Positions 1-5,911 of a DNA stretch of 9,248 bases are shown here, one piece after another (positions within the stretch are counted from its first letter, which is position 1; each line of letters starts with the position of its first letter). The notes beneath the pieces were generated by a model. The model did not search any database. It saw only the letters and a program-made list of their open reading frames with translations, and was not told where the DNA came from. Source of the stretch: Deltaproteobacteria bacterium (GTDB taxonomy: Bacteria; UBA10199; DSSB01); contig JAGRNM010000038.1 in the NCBI GenBank assembly GCA_020440745.1, forward strand, positions 1-9,248, given 5' to 3'. The translations under genes were made by a program, and so were the position numbers.

Positions 1-1
1 C

Positions 2-2170
2 TACCTGATTCTCAATCGTGAATCCCCAGTCTCAGCAAGCCTTTTAAGGGATTGCGGTTCTCAGATTAGGGGAGTACCTTTTAAACTTACTCCGCCGCCG
101 GGTGCTACTCCAGAAATTTTATCTTTCTTAACGGATATTGAAACAGGACTTATCCCCAGACTAGATTATCGTTTAATTGGAACTGCCAATAACGCCTTAG
201 TTCCTAGACCTGTGGGAAGCTATCTGATGCGTTTAGAAGCGCTTAATGCAACGGCTATTGATTATGTGGTTCCCAATAATCATAGGCCCCCATACTTTAG
301 AACTACCTTAAACGGTCAGACTTTCACTGCAAGAAACAATGAAGGATACTTAAGACTTGTAGAAAATAGACTAAGTCACTTGGTGGTTACTCCTGATGAC
401 TACTCTGCCTTACAAACTAATTTTGCTAATAGTGAGGCTTTTCCTGGAAATCTTGATGGCTATGGCAACAACAACCCACAAGCTATTAAAGACCTTGTGG
501 TCACTTTAGACGAAGTTGCTCCAGAACTTTTTGAAGGTATTAATGTTGCAGAACTCAGTCCTCAAGAAGCCCAAGCACAACTGGCTAAACTTTCTTTCTC
601 AGACGCAAAAACAGCCGAAGCCATCCAGATAAAACTTTACGAAAAACTTAAAGACAATCCCAGGCTGTTAGAGCGCCTAAGAAGGTTAGGCATGGTTGAG
701 GAGAACTTTGACATAACTATCACGGTAGACAGTCAAAAAACTCCTTACTTAAACCCCAAGGGACAGCGTGAAGGCATAATAGTAAGAAGAATGACAGGAG
801 ACTTTGCTGGAAAAGCTTCAGGGGAGTTCTCTGTTAGTGAAACAATGGGAGCCGCTCAAAGCGCAGCGGAGACACCAACTCTCCCACCTCAAAAAGTTCT
901 CAACTCTGGTGGTAATGCTAATTTAGTTGCAAAAGGAACGACTAGTATTCACCTTACTAATCCTGCAGACTTAAGCCTTTTAAGATCAAGCGCTGCCTCA
1001 AGGGGAGTAGAAATAGTCCTACCCGAGCCAGAAATCTCTTTTCAAGGTCAAAAAATTACTATTGAAGGAGCTAGTGCTCAACCCAAGATCTTATTAGACC
1101 ATGCTAAACAAGGAGCTCCACGAATCCTTGGAAATCAAATTTTGCAATATCAGGAACTTCCCCCTGCTTTCCAAGAAGCTATCGCTGTTGACACAAGCTT
1201 TCCTAACGCTGTTCACGAAGTTCCATTAGAAATTACACCAGAGACTCAGACTAGTCGTTGGAGTGCTTTTGGTAGACACGCCAGGAATACAGGTCGTATT
1301 GCGGGTCAAGTGATCTCCCACGGCGGCATGGCACTGGGAACCGGCGGATCTTATGCTGCTACAATCAATGCCTTGTATAATCCAACTCCAGAGAATATTG
1401 CCAGAGCGGCTATTCTAGCTCCCATGGTTCCTGCAGGAGTAAGCTATGCCCTAGGCTCATCCTCCGAAATAGAAATGTTCATGACCTTAGGTGTGGGCGT
1501 TGCGGGTATTTCTGGAGGAGCTTACATGGTGTTTGATGGCTTTTATAATCAAGCTAAAGACCGAGAAAGAAGCATTGAGCTTTCCCGTACAACCGGCGTG
1601 ACCACTACAAACGAGGACCTTACGATTGCCATGGGTAATCAACTAGAAGTAACTGCCGGGACTACTCTGGCTACCTCCACAGGAATCCTTTGGTTTTTAG
1701 AAGGCACAGGAATTACTCTAAGCACCTTAGCAGCTCCTGCCCTAGCAGTAGGAGGACTGGGAGGGATGGCCTGGTATGGCAGAGAAGTAGGAAACGAAAA
1801 TCAAGCCACCAAAAGTTTAAGCATCTCCTTTACTAACTTTGCTAAGACTTTTAATCCTAGCCACCCCATGGGTACAACGGATAATGAACGAAATAATAGA
1901 GACAGCCTCCAATATGCAGTGAGTGGAAATTTTAAAGGAGGCAATATAGACGATGATGTGCTGGAAAAAACTTATCATGAGCTAGAAAAGCTAGGGTTAT
2001 TGAACCATCCTGCCTTTATCTCTCCTCTTTTTAGAGATCACTTACCCAAAGGGCTTCCTCCGCAGTTTAAGGGCGCCAGTTTTCGCACTATCTTAATGTA
2101 TATGGCTGTTCAAGAAGGTGAAGACGAAATTTTAGCAAAACTAAGTGCCCCTCAACAAGTTGCTATATAA
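2..2170 (+). CDS. Large protein of unknown function, 5' end outside window
   Basis: I do not recognise this protein. The frame is open without a stop from base 2 to the TAA at 2168-2170 (722 residues visible), so the gene begins upstream. The GTG at 212 is only an internal candidate start, with no special support. The first ~420 visible residues are mixed and soluble-looking, with an alanine/glutamate helical stretch around residues 185-235. Residues ~430-520 and ~550-600 are rich in Gly and Ala and moderately hydrophobic (for example GVGVAGISGGAYMVF and ALAVGGLGGMAWYG), separated by a charged segment (KDRERSIE). The C-terminal ~120 residues are polar again. Glycine-rich hydrophobic blocks inside a long polar protein suggest insertion into or packing against a membrane, but this is inference. 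No catalytic motif, signal peptide or repeat is visible in the part present. It is convergent with the 118-residue gene and closed by its own terminator. Confidence 0.8.
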   Translation, partial: YLILNRESPVSASLLRDCGSQIRGVPFKLTPPPGATPEILSFLTDIETGLIPRLDYRLIGTANNALVPRPVGSYLMRLEALNATAIDYVVPNNHRPPYFRTTLNGQTFTARNNEGYLRLVENRLSHLVVTPDDYSALQTNFANSEAFPGNLDGYGNNNPQAIKDLVVTLDEVAPELFEGINVAELSPQEAQAQLAKLSFSDAKTAEAIQIKLYEKLKDNPRLLERLRRLGMVEENFDITITVDSQKTPYLNPKGQREGIIVRRMTGDFAGKASGEFSVSETMGAAQSAAETPTLPPQKVLNSGGNANLVAKGTTSIHLTNPADLSLLRSSAASRGVEIVLPEPEISFQGQKITIEGASAQPKILLDHAKQGAPRILGNQILQYQELPPAFQEAIAVDTSFPNAVHEVPLEITPETQTSRWSAFGRHARNTGRIAGQVISHGGMALGTGGSYAATINALYNPTPENIARAAILAPMVPAGVSYALGSSSEIEMFMTLGVGVAGISGGAYMVFDGFYNQAKDRERSIELSRTTGVTTTNEDLTIAMGNQLEVTAGTTLATSTGILWFLEGTGITLSTLAAPALAVGGLGGMAWYGREVGNENQATKSLSISFTNFAKTFNPSHPMGTTDNERNNRDSLQYAVSGNFKGGNIDDDVLEKTYHELEKLGLLNHPAFISPLFRDHLPKGLPPQFKGASFRTILMYMAVQEGEDEILAKLSAPQQVAI

Positions 2171-2200
2171 TAGAATAGAAAAGTCTTAAGCTAAGTGATA

Positions 2201-2228
2201 CTAAGCCTTTTTCAGGTTTAGCATTTTT
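2201..2228 (+). terminator. Intrinsic terminator of the left-edge gene
   Basis: Thirty bases after the stop, CTAAGCCT (2201-2208) and AGGTTTAG (2214-2221) form an 8-bp stem with one G-U pair and a 5-base loop. CA and then five T (2224-2228) follow. It sits between two convergent genes. In the opposite direction no T tract follows the stem, so it fits the + strand better. Confidence 0.7.
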
Positions 2229-2235
2229 ACTAAAT

Positions 2236-2592
2236 CTAAGCCCCCGAACTCCCTTTAAACTTATCTTCGTCCTGTTTAAACAAAACATTAAAAGTCGTTA
2301 GACTACCATAGCAGCGGGTGATGTATTGTTGCATGTCTACCTTATCGCTATCGCTTAGTTTAGGATGGGCGTTAATTTTTTGTTCCAAAACCCTTAGACG
2401 ATCTCGCACCATGACAATTTTATGAAAAAAACCTTCGATGTCGATTTCTTTAGTTTGCAAATGAGAATCCCCCGGCTTTAAAACTAGCATGCCACCATCC
2501 CATTTGCCGGCTATTTCTACCGTGGATTGCCATTGGTTTAAAACTTCTTGCACGACTTCTTTAACTAAGTCCTTGGTTTCATCGCGGTCCAT
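2236..2592 (-). CDS. Conserved-looking 118-residue protein of unknown function
   Basis: This small soluble protein has no recognised enzymatic motif. I chose the ATG at 2592 because an AAGGAG ribosome site lies 5 bases upstream; the in-frame GTG at 2598 overlaps that site and cannot use it. Residues 1-24 form an acidic amphipathic helix. Residues 28-40 (AGKWDGGMLVLKP) look like a short beta unit with a tight turn. Residues 50-75 (FFHKIVMVRDRLRVLEQKI) and 83-105 (VDMQQYITRCYGSLTTFNVLF) are two dense helices. The second half has the look of a strongly constrained family, and from memory similar proteins occur in deltaproteobacterial genomes, though I cannot verify this here. It is the last gene of the leftward set, 79 bases after the TPR gene. 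No hairpin terminator separates the two, so cotranscription is possible. It could be an adaptor or small regulator; no function is claimed. Confidence 0.85.
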   Translation of the reverse strand: MDRDETKDLVKEVVQEVLNQWQSTVEIAGKWDGGMLVLKPGDSHLQTKEIDIEGFFHKIVMVRDRLRVLEQKINAHPKLSDSDKVDMQQYITRCYGSLTTFNVLFKQDEDKFKGSSGA

Positions 2593-2597
2593 GATCA

Positions 2598-2603
2598 CTC
2601 CTT
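2598..2603 (-). promoter_or_regulatory. Ribosome-binding site that fixes the start of the 118-residue gene
   Basis: AAGGAG on the minus strand, 5 bases before the ATG at 2592. It is the strongest Shine-Dalgarno match in the window. The upstream GTG codon at 2598 overlaps it, which argues for the ATG start. Confidence 0.75.
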
Positions 2604-2618
2604 TTTAAGGGCTTTTGA

Positions 2619-2634
2619 TTTAAAATATTTTAAA
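2619..2634. repeat. Perfect 16-base AT-only palindrome upstream of the 118-residue gene
   Basis: TTTAAAATATTTTAAA reads the same on both strands and is centred about 35 bases upstream of the ATG at 2592. The position would suit an operator or an AT-rich promoter element. The surrounding DNA is very AT-rich, so chance is a real alternative. Confidence 0.35.
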
Positions 2635-2671
2635 GATTAAATAAGAATAAAGAAATCATAAAAACTTAAAA

Positions 2672-3445
2672 TTAAACGTCCATTTCCTCTAACCATTTAT
2701 TAAAAATAGTGCGCTGGTTTTTTAAAAAAAAGATCATGCCTTCTAATTTTTCAGTCTGGCCTCTTTTTTCTACTTCTTCTTCTAAATCATAGGTGTCTTG
2801 GATAAGCCTACGGATTTCGTCCATGCATTCTTCATGGCTTAAATTGCGGGTAAACAATCGGTCTCTTTCTAAAAAAAGCCCCACAAATTTTAAATACAAA
2901 TTAATATTTTTTTTAAGCCCTTCATGACGTTCTTTTTTGGAATTCAAACGCTCTAAGGCCTGTTTAAAGCATTGTTCCGCCCTGGCGTAGTCGGTGCGGC
3001 CTAAGGCTTGCTTACCCAAAATAAAATAGGGCTCCGGCGCCTTAGGGTTTTTTTGTTGGTATTGATTGAGAAGTCTTTCTGATTTATCCGCATAACCCAA
3101 AAGCTCTAAGACATGGGCCTTACGCATGATGACCTCGCTAGAAGAACGATGTTTTAAAGCTAAGTCAAAAAATCTTAAAGCCCCATAATAAAGCTTTAAA
3201 CTTTCTAGCTTAACCCCAATACCCACCAAATACTCGGCCACACTCCTAGGATCGCTTTCCTCCCGATACTCTTCACACTCTTGACCTGCTTGTTTAAAAA
3301 GCGGTCTGGGATCTTCAAAGGATAGGCCCTTTAAACTAGCAGGAAGAAATTTTTCTAATTTAAGGATCTCTTCTTCCTCTAGAAGGGGACTTTTGACCTC
3401 CACACATTTTTTTCCCTTAAGGCTATATATATAGATAGAAGGCAT
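2672..3445 (-). CDS. Tetratricopeptide-repeat (TPR) protein
   Basis: A 257-residue cytoplasmic-looking protein without signal peptide or membrane helix. About three TPR-like helix pairs are visible: residues ~69-102 (with YYGALRFFDLAL), ~103-135 (with LELLGYADKSERLL) and ~136-169 (with ALGRTDYARAEQCFKQAL, the clearest match). TPR arrays are known protein-binding scaffolds. Residues 205-257 form a charged helical tail (LEEEVEKRGQ, then FFLKNQRTIFNKWLEEM) that looks conserved. The start is the ATG at 3445, with GGAG six bases upstream. The frame stays open to a TTG at 3538, but that extension would run through the hairpin that terminates ftsY and has no ribosome site. The gene follows ftsY in the same direction and precedes the 118-residue gene. 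The partner and role are unknown; a link to FtsY-dependent membrane targeting is only suggested by position. Confidence 0.85.
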   Translation of the reverse strand: MPSIYIYSLKGKKCVEVKSPLLEEEEILKLEKFLPASLKGLSFEDPRPLFKQAGQECEEYREESDPRSVAEYLVGIGVKLESLKLYYGALRFFDLALKHRSSSEVIMRKAHVLELLGYADKSERLLNQYQQKNPKAPEPYFILGKQALGRTDYARAEQCFKQALERLNSKKERHEGLKKNINLYLKFVGLFLERDRLFTRNLSHEECMDEIRRLIQDTYDLEEEVEKRGQTEKLEGMIFFLKNQRTIFNKWLEEMDV

Positions 3446-3449
3446 CAAG

Positions 3450-3470
3450 GACTCCAATATTTGAGGAGTC
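3450..3470 (-). promoter_or_regulatory. Hairpin enclosing the ribosome-binding site of the TPR gene
   Basis: On the minus strand GACTCC (3470-3465) and GGAGTC (3455-3450) form a perfect 6-bp stem with a 9-base loop. The GGAG at 3455-3452 is the ribosome site of the ATG at 3445, so the folded form would block initiation. The loop-side CCTCAA (3466-3461) can instead pair with TTGAGG (3496-3491) in the preceding terminator stem. The sequence shows the complementarity; regulation is inference. Confidence 0.4.
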
Positions 3471-3484
3471 TTTTCCCTGGAGAG

Positions 3485-3508
3485 AAAAAACCTCAAGTTA
3501 AGTGAGGT
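3485..3508 (-). terminator. Intrinsic terminator after ftsY
   Basis: On the minus strand ACCTCA (3508-3503) and TGAGGT (3495-3490) form a 6-bp stem with a 7-base loop. It is followed by a run of six T (3490-3485), whose first T is the last base of the stem. It begins 38 bases after the ftsY stop codon. The stem is short, so termination may be partial, which would suit conditional read-through into the TPR gene. Confidence 0.55.
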
Positions 3509-3546
3509 AAAAAAACCACGGCTTACTAGAAAAAGCAATGGGAAGC

Positions 3547-4545
3547 TTAAGCAAACAAGGCCTCTACAAAAGCTTTGGCTTCAAACTTTTGTAAATCGGG
3601 GAGTTTTTCTCCTAAGCCTAAAGAATGAATGGGTACCTGCAAGGCCTGTGTCAAGGCAAGAGCCATCCCTCCTTTGGAGCTAGAGTCCATTTTGGTCAAG
3701 ATAAGGCCCGTTAGACCTAGGGCTTCATGAAAGTCTTCTGCCTGTCTTAGGGCGTTTTGTCCCTGGGTGGCATCCACAACCAAGAGTACTTCGTGGGGTG
3801 CACCAGGACAGGCTTTTTGGATGACTCGTTTGACCTTTTTGAGTTCCTCCATCAAGCCCACTTTGGTGTGCAGCCTACCCGCACTGTCAATCAAGACTTG
3901 GTCTAGTTGTCTAGCAACACCGGCCTGCACTGCATCAAAGGCCACCGCTGCTGGATCACTGCCTTCTTTTTGGGCCACCACCGGCAAGTGAAGGCGCTCG
4001 CCCCAAGTTTTAAGCTGCTCAATGGCCCCTGCCCTAAAGGTATCCGCCGCTGCTAGGATGAGTTTTTTGCCCGCCTGTTGTTGTCTAAAGGCTAGCTTAG
4101 CCACCGTCGTGGTCTTACCCACACCGTTGACGCCCACCACCAAAGTCACCCAAGGTTTTAGAGAAGAATCTTCTTTAGGCTCAGAAAAAGTCAACAACTG
4201 GACCATCTGGGCTTTTAAAAGTTCCAAGGACTGGGCCTGGGGATTTTCTTTTAAAGCTTCTTGTAGGTGATTGAGTAATTTTTGGGTGGTCTTGACCCCC
4301 ACATCGGCGGCCAAAAGGGTTTCTTCTAATTTTTCTAAAAAAGCAGGATCCAGTGTAGCTTGGATAGAAAAAAGACTCTTTAATTGATCCCCCAAACCTA
4401 ACCGGGTTTTTTCTAAACCAATCAAAAGATCGGGAGCCTTGGCTTCTTTAAAGGCGGGGCCTCGCAAAAGTCTTAAGTAATAAATCAGCGCTAAAAGGGC
4501 ATTGAGGCCTAAGCCTCCATATAAAACTAAAAGGGGTAAATCCAT
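3547..4545 (-). CDS. ftsY: Signal recognition particle receptor FtsY, membrane-anchored form
   Basis: FtsY is the SRP-type GTPase that docks SRP-ribosome complexes at the inner membrane and hands them to the translocon. From the ATG at 4545 (332 residues): a hydrophobic helix at ~5-25 (LLVLYGGLGLNALLALIYYL), the four-helix N domain at ~40-120, then the G domain. GTPase motifs are G1 GVNGVGKT (138-145), G2 DTFRAGA (168-174), G3 DSAGRL (220-225), G4 TKMD (284-287) and G5 GLGEKLPDL (310-318). The long acidic A domain of E. coli FtsY is absent and the helix replaces it as a membrane anchor, as in several other bacterial groups. G3 has Ser where the family nearly always has Thr (DTAGR). The frame is also open to an ATG at 4632, adding 29 residues. 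I prefer 4545 because it begins right at the anchor and leaves 141 bases for two divergent promoters, but neither start has a good ribosome site. Confidence 0.95.
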   Translation of the reverse strand: MDLPLLVLYGGLGLNALLALIYYLRLLRGPAFKEAKAPDLLIGLEKTRLGLGDQLKSLFSIQATLDPAFLEKLEETLLAADVGVKTTQKLLNHLQEALKENPQAQSLELLKAQMVQLLTFSEPKEDSSLKPWVTLVVGVNGVGKTTTVAKLAFRQQQAGKKLILAAADTFRAGAIEQLKTWGERLHLPVVAQKEGSDPAAVAFDAVQAGVARQLDQVLIDSAGRLHTKVGLMEELKKVKRVIQKACPGAPHEVLLVVDATQGQNALRQAEDFHEALGLTGLILTKMDSSSKGGMALALTQALQVPIHSLGLGEKLPDLQKFEAKAFVEALFA

Positions 4546-4594
4546 GGCTGAAGGGATAATAAAAGCTTGGAAGAGAGAAAAGACTTTTTTGATT

Positions 4595-4623
4595 TTTAAA
4601 TAAGTGTATCCCGCAGAATACAA
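4595..4623 (-). promoter_or_regulatory. Possible sigma-70-like promoter of ftsY
   Basis: On the minus strand TTGTAT (4623-4618) and TTTAAA (4600-4595) are separated by exactly 17 bases and match the -35 and -10 consensus at 3/6 and 4/6. Transcription would begin near 4588, inside the longer ftsY frame, which would favour the ATG at 4545. In AT-rich DNA such matches are common, so support is weak. Confidence 0.25.
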
Positions 4624-4638
4624 AAAAAGCATAACTTT

Positions 4639-4669
4639 AAGGGGCTAATCTAGTTTTTAAGCTCCCCTT
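4639..4669. repeat. Inverted repeat between divergent ftsY and the lipoprotein gene
   Basis: AAGGGG (4639-4644) and CCCCTT (4664-4669) are perfect inverted arms 19 bases apart, just upstream of the ATG at 4687. It could be an operator for the divergent pair or a hairpin in the leader of the lipoprotein mRNA. No T tract follows, so it is not an obvious terminator. Confidence 0.35.
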
Positions 4670-4686
4670 CTGCTTTAAAAGACCCT

Positions 4687-5874
4687 ATGAAGAAATCTAT
4701 TTTTAAACTTAGCCTCCTATTAATAAGTTTTTGTCTAGCCCATTGTGGAGCTAGCAGCTCTCAAACAAATTCTTCCGAAGCTCCCACAAGCGAGGCATCC
4801 TCTCCCTACTTATCCAAGGTCCAGACTCTAGTCATCCAAGACCAAAGCCTACTACTAGGCGGTGCTCAAGCTGTTGGTAGCCATCTAGTGGGCGGTGATG
4901 TGATAGTCTCTATTAGTGATCTTGCTTTGCAAAAGCTAAATCTAGACGGCTCGCCCCAACAGGACTTTGGCCAAGCAGGATTGGCACTAGCCGACTTAGG
5001 CGGCGATGGCGAGGCCATCTCTGTTTTGCTCCCTCAAGAAGATGGCAAGATCTTGGCAGGCGGGATTTCTTCCGATGGGTCCAACTATGACTTTGCCCTT
5101 AGCTCGGGCAATGCCCTAGCCTTAGCTAGGTTTGAAAGTAATGGCCAACTGGATACAAGTTTTGGCAAGGAAGGCGGCTTAGTTTTTTTAGATATTCAAG
5201 AATCCGTCAATGCCTTAGCCCTTAAATCCGATGGCAAGCTACTGATCGCCACCCGTAGTTTAGGTCTTTTGCAATACGATCCCCAAAGTGGTTGGGACGA
5301 TAGTTTTGTAGTGGAAAAAGACGCTTTAGATAACATCGTGCTTTGTTATCTTTTGATGCAAGAAGAAGATCAATTTTTAGCCGCTGGCTATATAGAAGAC
5401 CCTCTTGGCACAAACGGCAAAGACTTTGTGCTACTGGCTTTTCATAGTGACGGCAGCCTTAGAAGTGACTTTGGATCGGGTGGCAAGGTGGTCATCGACT
5501 TTGACTCTCAAGTAGACATAGCCCATATCGTCAAGGCACAAAGCGATGGCAGTTTGCTAATCGCTGGTCAATCCAGCCCTCCCAACCCCCAAGGAGGACT
5601 GGCCAAAGAAAACGACTTTGCCCTTAGCAAGGTCTTAGCCGATGGTTCTGTGGACTTAAGCTTTGGTAAGCAAGGCAAGGTCCTGACCGACTTGGGAGGC
5701 AGGTTTGATGTGGTCAAAGCTATTGAGCTTCATGAAGACGGCGTCTTGACTGCCCTGGGCTTTTACACCAGCTCCTCCAAATCTCTAGTGGCGGCCCAGT
5801 ACGAGGCCTCAGGAAACTTACTAGATATCTATTTTATAGAAGACTTTGCTTTGGAGGATATTCCTTATTTTTAA
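4687..5874 (+). CDS. Lipoprotein made of delta-60-type repeats
   Basis: A 395-residue exported lipoprotein. Residues 1-19 are a classic lipoprotein signal (MKK, a hydrophobic core, then LAHC) with lipidated Cys20, followed by a Ser/Thr-rich linker to ~40. The body has repeats with the delta-60 core: hydrophobic residues, DG-L, then a SFG-x-x-G motif and a beta strand. Repeats begin near residues 79 (LNLDGSPQQDFGQAG), 145 (NGQLDTSFGKEG), 193 (degenerate), 247 (HSDGSLRSDFGSGGK), 311 (ADGSVDLSFGKQGK) and 367 (degenerate, last). Each is followed by a QEDGKILAGG-like strand in most copies. Such repeats are thought to form beta-propeller-like folds on the cell surface or in the periplasm; the ligand is unknown. 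Gly21 after the Cys gives no inner-membrane retention signal of the E. coli Asp+2 type, so outer-membrane placement is likely. The gene diverges from ftsY and has no strong ribosome site. Confidence 0.9.
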   Translation: MKKSIFKLSLLLISFCLAHCGASSSQTNSSEAPTSEASSPYLSKVQTLVIQDQSLLLGGAQAVGSHLVGGDVIVSISDLALQKLNLDGSPQQDFGQAGLALADLGGDGEAISVLLPQEDGKILAGGISSDGSNYDFALSSGNALALARFESNGQLDTSFGKEGGLVFLDIQESVNALALKSDGKLLIATRSLGLLQYDPQSGWDDSFVVEKDALDNIVLCYLLMQEEDQFLAAGYIEDPLGTNGKDFVLLAFHSDGSLRSDFGSGGKVVIDFDSQVDIAHIVKAQSDGSLLIAGQSSPPNPQGGLAKENDFALSKVLADGSVDLSFGKQGKVLTDLGGRFDVVKAIELHEDGVLTALGFYTSSSKSLVAAQYEASGNLLDIYFIEDFALEDIPYF

Positions 5875-5898
5875 CTTAAGTTTATTTTTAAACTTAAG
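5875..5898. repeat. Perfect 10-bp hairpin directly after the lipoprotein stop codon
   Basis: CTTAAGTTTA (5875-5884), a TTTT loop and TAAACTTAAG (5889-5898) are perfectly complementary and start on the base after the TAA. No T tract follows and only four of the ten pairs are G-C, so it is a poor intrinsic terminator. It may stabilise the mRNA end or mark an RNA-processing point. A second, overlapping hairpin (AAGCT at 5896-5900 with AGCTT at 5905-5909) ends two bases before the next ATG. Confidence 0.6.
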
Positions 5899-5911
5899 CT
5901 AAAAAGCTTTC

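Noticed and set aside
212..2170. GTG at 212 as the true start of the left-edge gene
   Set aside because: The same frame is open all the way to base 2 with protein-like composition, and nothing at 212 looks like a ribosome site. The gene most likely starts outside the window.
3446..3538. TTG at 3538 as the start of the TPR protein (31 extra residues)
   Set aside because: The extension would read through the ftsY terminator hairpin and has no ribosome site. The ATG at 3445 has GGAG at the right distance. The likeness of its first residues to those of the long ftsY frame (MLFL...) looks accidental.
3767..4270. Two open frames on the + strand inside ftsY (3767-3991 and 4022-4270)
   Set aside because: Both lie antisense to strongly conserved ftsY motifs, have low-complexity Ser/Thr/Ala composition and no ribosome site.
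5222..5413. Minus-strand open frame inside the lipoprotein gene
   Set aside because: It is short, antisense to delta-60 repeats and has no recognisable protein features.
5875..5898. Hairpin after the lipoprotein gene as a standard intrinsic terminator
   Set aside because: The stem is mostly A-T and is not followed by a T run, so I list it as an inverted repeat of uncertain role.
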